From positions 1 to 64,000 of the forward strand of contig VFGZ01000055.1 of the NCBI GenBank assembly GCA_009392215.1: a stretch of DNA of 64,000 nucleotides, written 5' to 3'. The position numbers were made by a program, and so were the translations under genes. Positions within the stretch are counted from its first letter, which is position 1, and each line of letters starts with the position of its first letter. Under the pieces are notes generated by a model, which was not told the origin of the DNA, searched no databases, and worked only from the letters and a program-made list of their open reading frames with translations. This DNA is from SAR202 cluster bacterium. GTDB taxonomy: Bacteria > Chloroflexota > Dehalococcoidia > Lucifugimonadales > Lucifugimonadaceae. This document shows positions 18,373-26,820 of this stretch, piece by piece.

Positions 18373-20871
18373 TTGACTACGACGGATAAGACTCTTGGTG
18401 GTTACGATAGCGGAGATTCAGATAATAACTTAAGTCGTTATATCCCTTCGGATATCGAGAGAAAATGGCAATCAAAATGGGAGTCTGATGGCATTTACAA
18501 TGCAGAAGACCATGTCGAAGGCAAGAAGAACTATTATGCCTTGACGATGTTCCCCTACCCGTCAGGAGATCTGCATATGGGTCATTGGTATGCCTATGCC
18601 CCGGCAGATGCATATGCTCGATTTAAGCGCATGCAGGGATACAACGTTATGCACCCGCAAGGATTTGATTCTTTCGGCCTGCCTGCGGAAAATGCCGCCA
18701 TTGAACGAGGTGCGGATGCGCGTGAATGGACTTACGAAAATATTGAAACGGCTCGAAGACAATTTCGTTCTATGGGTACTTCTTATGATTGGTCCCGCGA
18801 GTTGGTTACATCCAACCCTGAATATTACAAATGGAACCAATATTTCTTTTTGCAGTTCTATAAGAATGGTCTAGCTTATCGTGAACATGGTCAGGCGAAT
18901 TGGTGCCCGAAAGATCAAACCACTCTCGCAAATGAACAGGTAAAAGATGGTTCTTGTGAACGATGTGGCGCGAGTGTGGTTAAGCGAGCCCTTCCGCAAT
19001 GGTTCTTCGCTATTACTAAGTATGCTGATGAACTACTTCAAATGGATGGAATTGACTGGCCCGAGAAAATTAAGACGATGCAGCGTAACTGGATAGGACG
19101 CTCTACCGGGACAACTATTGGATTTGACGTAGATGAATTCGTGCCAGGCGAAAAAATTCAGACGTTTACGACACGTATAGATACGGTGTATGGAGTTACT
19201 TTTGTTGTTCTGGCACCTGAGCATCCTTTGGTTGAAAAATTAACTCAGGAATCCCAAAGGAAAATTGTTGAACAATATGTTGCACAGGCAGGTAAAGAGA
19301 CTGAAATTGAGCGTACTTCAACCGAGCGAGAGAAGACAGGGGTCGCAACTGGTGCTTATTGCATTAATCCACTGAATGGTGAACGCGTTCCTGTGTTAGT
19401 TGGTGATTATGTACTTGCGACATATGGAACAGGTGCTGTGATGGGTGTGCCTGCGCATGATGAAAGAGACTTTATATTTGCAAAAAAATACGATTTAGAA
19501 ATTCGGGTTGTAGTTGCACCACCCGATTGGGACGGCGCAGAGCTGACAAATGCATGGATAAAAGAAGGGTTACAAGTAAATTCAGCAGAGTTTAACGGAA
19601 TGCCTAGTAAAGATGGAAAAGAGGCCATCGCCGATAAAATTGAATTGAATAAATGGGGTTCTCGAACGGTTACTTATCATCTTCGTGACTGGTTGATTTC
19701 ACGTCAGCGTTATTGGGGTACACCCATACCAATTATCTACTGTGATGATTGCGGAACATTGCCGGTTCCAGAAAATGATTTACCTGTCTTGCTTCCAGAA
19801 AATGTGAAGTTTAGTTCTGATGGTAAATCACCTTTAACTAAGCATGCTGAATTTTTAAACACTGCATGTCCTGAATGTGGAAAAGGGGCAAAGCGTGAAA
19901 CCGATACCTTGGATACATTTGTGTGTTCGTCTTGGTATCACCTTAGATTTGCTAGCCCGAGCTTGGATGAATATCCTATCGATTCGGAAAAAATTCGGGC
20001 ATGGATGCCCGTTAGTCATTACATGGGTGGAGCTGAGCATGCAGTGATGCATTTGCTCTATTCGCGGTTCTTTAATAAGGCCTTGCGTGATTTGGGGTAT
20101 GTTGATTTCGATGAACCATATTCACGTTTAATGAACCAAGGGATGTTGATTAAAGACCATAAGAAGATTTCTAAACGGTCTAATCCTCTGACACCAGATC
20201 CCGTTGTTGCAAAGTATGGTGCAGATACGATCCGTTGTTATTTAATGTTTCTTGGGCCTTGGGATCAAGGTGGAGATTGGTCGGATTCTGGAATTAACGG
20301 GATTCGACGTTGGCTGGGTCGTGTTTGGGGTTTGGCTCAGCGAGATGAATCTACTTTAAATGGATCTCGGGGTGAACGTAGCCTACAACGCGTTGCTCAT
20401 ATAACGACCCAGCGTGTCACCAGTGATATGGACTCGTTCAAATTTAATACATCTATATCTGCTCTTATGGAATACACGACAGAATTGATACGTCGTTTTG
20501 ATGCAGGTGATGTTTCTGCTAATTCGTGGCGCGAATGTGTAGATCGATTGTTATTACACATTGCTCCCTTTGCTCCTCATTTGGCTGAAGAATTATGGGA
20601 ACGAACTGGCCATTCAAGTTCTATCCATTTGGAACTCTTACCTCAGTTCGATGAAAACTTGACGACAAGCGATACGATTACGCTTGCTGTTCAAGTAAAT
20701 GGTAAGCTCCGTGACCAGATTGAGGTGATTGCGGATATTGACCGGGAAGGTGCTATATCAGCGGTCAGGGAAAGTGAAAACGTTGCCCGTCATATGGAAG
20801 GTATGACTGAGGTTAAAGCTATCTACGTTCCGGGCAGGCTGGTTAACATCGTTGTTAAGCCTAGTAAATAG
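18373..20871 (+). CDS. leuS: Leucyl-tRNA synthetase
   Basis: An 832-residue class Ia synthetase. HMGH at 68-71 is the HIGH signature within PSGDLHMGHWYAY. The CP1 editing domain contains TGVATGAYCINP and GTGAVMGVPAHDERD, whose final Asp fixes the editing site. A zinc-binding CP region has CPKD...CERCG, and a second Cys cluster sits near residue 460-500. The KMSKS loop reads KKISKRSNP at about 597-605. The start is TTG at 18373: a stop at 18355 leaves no room for an ATG, and GGATAAAAG lies just upstream. The enzyme is cytoplasmic and essential. Confidence 0.95.
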   Translation: MTTTDKTLGGYDSGDSDNNLSRYIPSDIERKWQSKWESDGIYNAEDHVEGKKNYYALTMFPYPSGDLHMGHWYAYAPADAYARFKRMQGYNVMHPQGFDSFGLPAENAAIERGADAREWTYENIETARRQFRSMGTSYDWSRELVTSNPEYYKWNQYFFLQFYKNGLAYREHGQANWCPKDQTTLANEQVKDGSCERCGASVVKRALPQWFFAITKYADELLQMDGIDWPEKIKTMQRNWIGRSTGTTIGFDVDEFVPGEKIQTFTTRIDTVYGVTFVVLAPEHPLVEKLTQESQRKIVEQYVAQAGKETEIERTSTEREKTGVATGAYCINPLNGERVPVLVGDYVLATYGTGAVMGVPAHDERDFIFAKKYDLEIRVVVAPPDWDGAELTNAWIKEGLQVNSAEFNGMPSKDGKEAIADKIELNKWGSRTVTYHLRDWLISRQRYWGTPIPIIYCDDCGTLPVPENDLPVLLPENVKFSSDGKSPLTKHAEFLNTACPECGKGAKRETDTLDTFVCSSWYHLRFASPSLDEYPIDSEKIRAWMPVSHYMGGAEHAVMHLLYSRFFNKALRDLGYVDFDEPYSRLMNQGMLIKDHKKISKRSNPLTPDPVVAKYGADTIRCYLMFLGPWDQGGDWSDSGINGIRRWLGRVWGLAQRDESTLNGSRGERSLQRVAHITTQRVTSDMDSFKFNTSISALMEYTTELIRRFDAGDVSANSWRECVDRLLLHIAPFAPHLAEELWERTGHSSSIHLELLPQFDENLTTSDTITLAVQVNGKLRDQIEVIADIDREGAISAVRESENVARHMEGMTEVKAIYVPGRLVNIVVKPSK

Positions 20872-20934
20872 CCTAGCTATGGATATGTCTGTATCCGTTG
20901 TGGGTTTGAAGTAATTTTTGAGGACTATTTGTTA

Positions 20935-21936
20935 ATGCACGTGATGACATGGCATGGGGGGTCGGATTTTTCACTTGATCGAACACCCAACCTAGAAGCT
21001 TCCGCTGGAGAAGTGATCGTAAAAGTTGACACAGTGGGTGTTTGCGGTACTGATGTGCACATCACCCAAGGTTTATTTCCTGCCACACCACCTAAGGTTC
21101 TCGGACATGAAGGTTCGGGCATAATTATTTCTGTTGGTGAAGATGTAGATGCGAGTCGTGTTGGCGAACGGGTGGTTATGAATACGACCAGTCATTGTGG
21201 TGAGTGTCAGGCATGTATTACATGGTCTCAGTCCCGTTGTCAGAATTCTTATCTTACTTCTGGGATGTTTGCGGAATACGCAAGTGCCCCCTCTCAATCT
21301 GCGGTGAAAATACCTGACACGTTGGATCTTGAACACGCTGCATTGACTGAACCCGCATCATGTTGCCTTTCGGGTGCGGAGATGATGCGAATAGATGAAA
21401 ATGGCTTTGGAGTTGTCGTAGGGGGTGGAATTATGGGGCTATTCACGTTGGCTTTTTTGAAGCGGCTAGGCGTGGATAGGATAGTGATGTCTGAGCCGGT
21501 GGCAAGTAGGCGTGAGATGGCAATTCAATTTGGCGCAGACTTGCTTCATGATCCAGGGGAATGCGACCTAGAGGAATTTATAAAGGATCATAATGGTGGC
21601 AATGGAGCGAACATTGCTGTTGAAGCAGTAGGGCGTCCGAATCTTGTAGCTAAATGCTTCGATGTTGTTAGGCCTCGTGGCCAAGTACTCATGATAGGGG
21701 TTAATCCCGAGGGTGCTGCGTTACCGGTTGATATGTACGATATCCATTATCGAGAGATAACTCTGAAAGGTGCATTTGGGCGTGGGGATGTGTTTGCTAG
21801 AACTCCAACTGAAATAGATACGCTGAACTTGGATGGAGTAATATCTGGTCGTTATGTACTTGAGGATGCCCCGCAGGCGATTATTGATTCTGCTGAAGGA
21901 AAAGGGGTTAAGTTTGTCATTAAGCCTCATGGGTAG
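20935..21936 (+). CDS. Zinc-dependent medium-chain alcohol/polyol dehydrogenase
   Basis: A 333-residue MDR protein. The catalytic zinc site has Cys in VGVCGTDVHI and the GHEGSG motif. A structural zinc lobe is complete, with C-x2-C-x2-C-x7-C starting at HCGECQAC. The Rossmann motif is VVGGGIMGLFTLA. Overall it resembles sorbitol/threonine dehydrogenase-type enzymes. An ATG at 20935 and a TTG at 20929 are both possible; a GAGG at 20920-20923 gives spacing of 11 or 5 bases. The ATG gives a normal family N terminus (MHVMTWHGG). Its 3' end overlaps the convergent FGGY kinase gene by 17 bases. Substrate likely a sugar alcohol or hydroxyacid, unproven. Confidence 0.85.
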   Translation: MHVMTWHGGSDFSLDRTPNLEASAGEVIVKVDTVGVCGTDVHITQGLFPATPPKVLGHEGSGIIISVGEDVDASRVGERVVMNTTSHCGECQACITWSQSRCQNSYLTSGMFAEYASAPSQSAVKIPDTLDLEHAALTEPASCCLSGAEMMRIDENGFGVVVGGGIMGLFTLAFLKRLGVDRIVMSEPVASRREMAIQFGADLLHDPGECDLEEFIKDHNGGNGANIAVEAVGRPNLVAKCFDVVRPRGQVLMIGVNPEGAALPVDMYDIHYREITLKGAFGRGDVFARTPTEIDTLNLDGVISGRYVLEDAPQAIIDSAEGKGVKFVIKPHG

Positions 21937-23413
21937 TTGTGGGGGTGATGAAATTTAAAAATGACTTACTTGCCTCATTCAGCGAAGTGAACGATCCGTC
22001 TGCTACGGCCGCACATAGTGCCGCGCCTATGGCTGCTTCTTCATTGTGATGGCTCAACTGAACAGGTATGCCTAACTCAGTATTGATAGATTCCCATAAG
22101 ACGGGATTCAATTTTAGTCCGTTTCCCGACCCCACGAGAAACGAGCGTTCTCCAGCTCCGAGACGTATTGCTTCTCTGTAAGAGCTTGCCAGTTGAATTG
22201 CCATGGCTTCGAAAAGAGCTCGTGCTATGTGTCCGGGGGTGAACGTCCCTGGAGTAATCTCGCGTATTGCTGCTTTTGCCCTAGGGTTGCTACGAGAACC
22301 TGTGAAAAGTGGGTCTACGATTACACCTTCTGAGCCGGGCGGAATGTTGGTTGCCAACTCAACCAATTTTTCGTACATGATATCGGAATCTAGTTCGTAT
22401 CCAGTTAATATCTGCGTGGCGTTGTTAAAGAAATCTCTCAGAGTGCGGAACGTTCGACCTCCGACTACTCCTACTCCAGCCAGCAGGTAGCCGCCTTGAA
22501 TAAATGGTCTAAGTTCAAGCCATCCACGTGGGACGGCGTGTTGAATATAGACCGACGCTTGTCCACCTGTACCGATATTTATCGCTAGTGTGTTTTCATA
22601 ATCTGTCACAGTCCCTGCAAAGCTGCACTGATGATCACCAGAAGCAACGGAAACAGGAATTCCTGCATTTACACCGAGTTTTGAGGCCATCTGCCTGGTT
22701 AGGGTTCCTGCTGGTGTGCATGACTCTGCGAGATCTGATAGTAGTGACCGGTGTAGACCAAGCGAATCGATAAGGTTGTAGTTCCATTTCATTTTGCTTA
22801 AATCGTAAACACCCCAACTAACGGCATCGGTTGGGTCGGTGACAGGGCGAGTTCCGGTCAAGCGCGATACAACGAATTCAGGAGCTGTTGTTCCGTGGAT
22901 ATTGGAAACGTTTGATGAGAGCTCTTTATTAACTTTGAGCCAGTATAGATTTGGGGCGGTATAACCTGTGACAATCGGGCAGCCGGTGTTTTCAAAGGCT
23001 GGTAGTCCGCCAGTATCTGGTTTTGCACCCCCAAGCTTGCCCATCGCATCGAGGTAATTGTGGTTGTTACCTGGGATTACGTCTTTAGCACGTTGATCTT
23101 GCCAAGAGATGAAATTACCGATTGTCTTGAGTTGGTTGTCTAAAAGTTGTAGCCCCTGCTGTTGACCAGTAATTCCAATGGCTGCAGGTTGGGCGTTGGT
23201 GCACTTGATTAGATTTGCCGCGTTGGTGATAGCGAGATCGGCCATTCGCTCGATATCCCACTCAGATCGGCCGATTTTTTTGTTTGCAGCTGAGGTGATT
23301 TCGGATGCGTTGACCGCACTAGATGATCCGACAACCGATTTGGACTCGATATCGATAATTACAGCGGTCAAAGATGTCGACCCTACGTCGATAGAAAGAT
23401 ATTCAGTGGACAT
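21920..23413 (-). CDS. FGGY-family carbohydrate kinase
   Basis: A 497-residue two-domain kinase of the ASKHA fold. DVGSTSLTAVIID at about 9-21 is the phosphate-1 motif, ITGQQQGLQLL the sugar-side segment, and VASGDHQCSFAGT (near residue 255) carries the catalytic Asp. The C-terminal FGGY signature region is FLVGSGNGLKLNPVLW near 410, with AAIGAALCAAVADG following. Length and layout fit xylulokinase, gluconokinase and related kinases; the exact sugar is not evident. It starts with ATG at 23413 and lies downstream of the enolase paralog 23505-24740 on the same strand, 91 bases away, so a shared transcript is plausible. Confidence 0.85.
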   Translation of the reverse strand: MSTEYLSIDVGSTSLTAVIIDIESKSVVGSSSAVNASEITSAANKKIGRSEWDIERMADLAITNAANLIKCTNAQPAAIGITGQQQGLQLLDNQLKTIGNFISWQDQRAKDVIPGNNHNYLDAMGKLGGAKPDTGGLPAFENTGCPIVTGYTAPNLYWLKVNKELSSNVSNIHGTTAPEFVVSRLTGTRPVTDPTDAVSWGVYDLSKMKWNYNLIDSLGLHRSLLSDLAESCTPAGTLTRQMASKLGVNAGIPVSVASGDHQCSFAGTVTDYENTLAINIGTGGQASVYIQHAVPRGWLELRPFIQGGYLLAGVGVVGGRTFRTLRDFFNNATQILTGYELDSDIMYEKLVELATNIPPGSEGVIVDPLFTGSRSNPRAKAAIREITPGTFTPGHIARALFEAMAIQLASSYREAIRLGAGERSFLVGSGNGLKLNPVLWESINTELGIPVQLSHHNEEAAIGAALCAAVADGSFTSLNEASKSFLNFITPTTTHEA

Positions 23414-23504
23414 TTAGTTATATTACCGGTCCAGAAATCTATATTAGATTGTTTCAGTGAAACTATGGCGTTTCTGAATTAATGATGAAATATTTTCTTA
23501 GACA

Positions 23505-24740
23505 TTAATTTGGTTCTTCTTGACCCTTCGGGACGTTTGGTGAGAAGAAGTTAGCTACTTTTTGCCCAGGGTCCTTGAATCCCACGGGCTCCCATATTCG
23601 AGCTTCGGTGGTTTGTTCAACGTGGACATCATGTCTATCAAAAACACTGGTTTTGAGGCGGGTTCCCAGTCCGGGTCCTTCGGGTGCAAGCAGGTAGCCA
23701 TCCTGGATGATGATGTTAGGTTCTATGAATTTGTCATACCAGCCTCGGTAATAGGCACGGTTGGTTTCCTGAATCATTACGTTTTGGCAATTCATTGATA
23801 TGTGAGCACAGGCGAAGACGTTTACTGGTCCTGTCCAATCGTGTGGCGCAATTGGGGTTTGATAAGTATCGGCCAGTGTCGCTATCTTTTTAGTTTCTGA
23901 TATTCCACCAGTCCATATCAGGTCGGGCATTACAATTTCTGCAGCGCCCGTTTCAATATATTCGCGGAATTCGAAACGAGTCATCAATCGTTCAGCCGCA
24001 CATATTGGCGTTTTGGTTTCGTTGGCTAACTTTAGGTGGGTTTGGACGTTTACTGGATGGATCATCTCTTCCTGCCAAAGCAGATCGAATTCATCCATCG
24101 CTTGAGTGATTCTGATGGCTGGAGCTAATGCCCATTGACCGCCGCCATCATGAGCGATTTCGATCTGATCCCCCAGCGCTTTTCGCTGTTTTTTGAGCGG
24201 CGCCAAACCTTCTTTGATCTGCTTTGCCGAAACGAAGTTACCGCCGGACTCCGCGGCATACGGTGCCATGTAGTAAGCCTTTGCTGCAGTGATTCCTTCG
24301 TCAATCAGACTTTGTAAGAAACCAACGGGATCCTGTTGTTCAAATTCGTTGTCCTGCCATTTACCGTAGCTGCCAATGGTGTTGTAAATGCGGATTTTGT
24401 CGCGGCATTTTCCACCTAGAAGATTGTAAATTGGCTGGTCAAGCGCCTGACCTACGATGTCCCATAATGCTATGTCGATTGCCGAGAGCGCTCTTAATTC
24501 CGCGCCTGAGTATGTGAATATGCCTGCAAGCTTAAATAATTCGTCCCATATTCCTTCACGATCCATCGGGTCTCGGTCAATTAAAGTGGGACCGAAGATT
24601 TCGTGGACCACGGCGGCGACTGACCTTGGTAAATACCATGTTTCGCCTAGTCCGATCTCTCCAGAGTCAGTGTGAATACGTATCCAGCACATTTGCCAGA
24701 ATTCGTCAACGTAAATGGTTTCAACCTTGTTAATTTTCAT
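23505..24740 (-). CDS. Enolase-superfamily (mandelate racemase/muconate lactonizing type) protein 1
   Basis: A 411-residue protein with N-terminal capping domain (1-125) and barrel. LSAIDIALWDIVGQALDQPIY is the barrel-entry signature. Metal ligands appear as Asp in EIAHDGGG, Glu in LLWQEEMIHP and Glu in ICAAERLM. The late Asp of MPDLIWTGGISE pairs with the His in PIAPHDWTGP, the His-Asp dyad of the mandelate racemase group. The first catalytic strand reads TAAKAYYMAP, with one Lys but not a K-x-K. Members dehydrate sugar acids or racemise hydroxyacids. The flanking kinase and aldolase genes favour a sugar-acid dehydratase, by context only. Confidence 0.85.
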   Translation of the reverse strand: MKINKVETIYVDEFWQMCWIRIHTDSGEIGLGETWYLPRSVAAVVHEIFGPTLIDRDPMDREGIWDELFKLAGIFTYSGAELRALSAIDIALWDIVGQALDQPIYNLLGGKCRDKIRIYNTIGSYGKWQDNEFEQQDPVGFLQSLIDEGITAAKAYYMAPYAAESGGNFVSAKQIKEGLAPLKKQRKALGDQIEIAHDGGGQWALAPAIRITQAMDEFDLLWQEEMIHPVNVQTHLKLANETKTPICAAERLMTRFEFREYIETGAAEIVMPDLIWTGGISETKKIATLADTYQTPIAPHDWTGPVNVFACAHISMNCQNVMIQETNRAYYRGWYDKFIEPNIIIQDGYLLAPEGPGLGTRLKTSVFDRHDVHVEQTTEARIWEPVGFKDPGQKVANFFSPNVPKGQEEPN

Positions 24741-24869
24741 TTCATCAGGTTTTTCGTCTCGTTACGCGGTGTGATTTTATTCCAACTGTGCATCAGGATT
24801 CATTTTCTAATGGAATTATCACGACACATAAACTCCAGTTAGTGATAAATGATGAATCCTTGTGTTGTT

Positions 24870-25886
24870 TTATCGAACGTCTTCCAGGACGATATCGAAT
24901 ACCAGATCGGCATTTGGTGGAATTGCTGCACCCGCACCTTGAGGACCATATCCTTGATCGGCAGGTATGTACACACGTCGTTGTCCTCCGACTTTCATAC
25001 CCAGTATTGCGTCTCGGAAGCCCGGAATAACTCCACCGACGGGGAATGAGATTGACTGACCTCTTGTGTAAGAAGAGTCAAAGACGCAACCATCAGATGC
25101 TAGCCATCCTGTGTAATGAACATCAACCCGGTTATTTTGATCTGGGGTTTTGCCATCACCTACTTTTGTGTCGAATACACGAATCCCTGATGCCTCGGCG
25201 GTGTATTGATCTTCGGTTACGTCTTCGAACTGCGGAGCCGTTTCAGGGTAATCAGAGTTGTCACAATTAGACACTATCGACCCTCCTTCTGGTGTTGTAG
25301 TAGGAACTGGAGTAGCTGTCGCATTGGCAGCAATGGCTGTAGCCGTGGTAATTGCTTGTGCGGGGGTTAGAATACTGACCAGCTCAATTTCATAAGTTAG
25401 CGTGGCATTAGGTGGGATCATTGGTGGTGATCCGATTTCCTTGTATGCAAGAGAAGCCGGTATTTCCACGCGCCTTATCGTTCCAGGAGACATGGTTAAC
25501 ATCGCGTCTCTCCATCCTTGTATTACGGATACGAGGATGAGGTCAGTGGTTGTCCCGCGTGAATACGAAGAATCAAATACACATCCGTCATCAAGCCAGC
25601 CCGTGTAATTGACCGTAACCATATCTTCAATTCTTGGAGGGTTACCGTTTCCTGTTACTCGATCGTAAATTTTTATACCATCCACTTCGCCGACAAGTTG
25701 ATCAGCGGAAACATCCTCGAACCTTGGCGCTTCTTGTGGATACGCGTTGTTATGGCATAGAGATGTATCAGCGGTTGGCTGAATAATTGGAATTTTTACG
25801 TTATCTGGATTTTTGCCGGCTGCTTGGCATGCAGGCAGGATAAATAAGGTGGAAATTAAAGCAACCACCATAAGTCGTTTTGACAT
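24870..25886 (-). CDS. Lipoprotein with two FKBP-type peptidyl-prolyl isomerase domains
   Basis: A 338-residue exported lipoprotein: hydrophobic signal and lipobox ILPAC with Cys20. Two FKBP domains of about 110 residues (about 60-160 and 225-338) are separated by a Thr/Ala/Pro-rich linker. Each unit starts with a similar YP-x-x-AP-x-FEDV segment, then VNYTGW or VHYTGW, VFDSSY and IPP-NA, showing internal duplication of a longer module. The second domain keeps more active-site residues (VIPGFRDAI, GYGPQGAGAAIPP). I start at ATG 25886 rather than the TTG at 25898. It should act in folding of proteins outside the cytoplasmic membrane. Its place between sugar-acid genes seems incidental. Confidence 0.88.
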   Translation of the reverse strand: MSKRLMVVALISTLFILPACQAAGKNPDNVKIPIIQPTADTSLCHNNAYPQEAPRFEDVSADQLVGEVDGIKIYDRVTGNGNPPRIEDMVTVNYTGWLDDGCVFDSSYSRGTTTDLILVSVIQGWRDAMLTMSPGTIRRVEIPASLAYKEIGSPPMIPPNATLTYEIELVSILTPAQAITTATAIAANATATPVPTTTPEGGSIVSNCDNSDYPETAPQFEDVTEDQYTAEASGIRVFDTKVGDGKTPDQNNRVDVHYTGWLASDGCVFDSSYTRGQSISFPVGGVIPGFRDAILGMKVGGQRRVYIPADQGYGPQGAGAAIPPNADLVFDIVLEDVR

Positions 25887-25918
25887 CAATTTGTTCAATT
25901 TGTTAAATCTTGTATTGG

Positions 25919-26671
25919 CTATTTCGCAGCGTTTGCGTTTGCAATGAATTCATTGAAACCGTTGGCGATCCAGGGGCCGGCACCGGTCATAAAGAATCTG
26001 ACGCCCATCTCAGTGTAACTGGCGACATTTTCATTTGTGGCGAGAGCGCCAGCATTACGGCCTCCTGCAACAATTCGTGAAATCGAGTCGTTGATTTTTT
26101 CTTGTACATCGGGGTGCTGGATATCACCCATATGTCCCATAGACGATGCAAAATCAGAAGGCGCTACAAAGAAAACGTCTATATCATCAACCGCTATTAT
26201 TTCGTCTAGATTTTCCCACGCGATGATGTCCTCTATGAGAACAATTAACATTGATTGGTCATTGGCGTTATCAAAATAGTTTGAGACACCTAAACCTTGT
26301 CGGCTGGTGAACATTCCTCGCTTGCCCTTGGGTGTGAACTTACCACCTTCCACTACGTTTCGAGCTTCAGCGGCGTTGTTCACATGTGGTACGACAATAG
26401 CTTGAGCTCCACGATCGAGGGTACGGTAGATTAGTCCTTGTTCGTTGAGATTTATTCGGGCTACCGAGGTCATTCCCCAGATATCACATGCCCTAGTCAG
26501 ATTTCCGAGGTCGGAAGCGTCCGTAGCTCCATGTTCTCCTTCTAACCATATTCCATCAAATCCCAAGGGTCCTACGGCATCTATATCATCGGGATGAGTA
26601 ATTCCACTTACGATGGTGACAATTTCACCGTTAGTGAGTTTCTGTTTAGCGCGATTTACCCTGAGTTCCAA
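25919..26671 (-). CDS. HpcH/HpaI-family aldolase (class II pyruvate aldolase)
   Basis: A 250-residue barrel enzyme. GFDGIWLEGEHG, VVPHVNNAAEARNVVEGGKFTPKGKRG and the metal ligands Glu in VLIEDIIAWENL and Asp in FFVAPSDFASSMG are those of 4-hydroxy-2-oxoheptanedioate and 2-dehydro-3-deoxyglucarate aldolases. These cleave 2-oxo-4-hydroxyacids to pyruvate and an aldehyde. The start is TTG at 26671, with a GGGAG site seven bases upstream. A dehydratase (23505-24740) that makes 2-keto-3-deoxy acids and a dehydrogenase nearby would supply the upstream steps of a sugar-acid pathway. The aldehyde partner is not predictable. Confidence 0.87.
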   Translation of the reverse strand: MELRVNRAKQKLTNGEIVTIVSGITHPDDIDAVGPLGFDGIWLEGEHGATDASDLGNLTRACDIWGMTSVARINLNEQGLIYRTLDRGAQAIVVPHVNNAAEARNVVEGGKFTPKGKRGMFTSRQGLGVSNYFDNANDQSMLIVLIEDIIAWENLDEIIAVDDIDVFFVAPSDFASSMGHMGDIQHPDVQEKINDSISRIVAGGRNAGALATNENVASYTEMGVRFFMTGAGPWIANGFNEFIANANAAK

Positions 26672-26820
26672 TAGAGTGCTCCCAGAAAAATAATCGAAAA
26701 CGAATCGTCTGACATTAAGCTATGAGAATTCTAACCCTTGAGATGCTTTTGGTGTTGCACTTTAGGCAGGTCGCAAAATTAAAAATAAATGCTTCAAGTT
26801 AATGGTCTAGGATTAACCTG

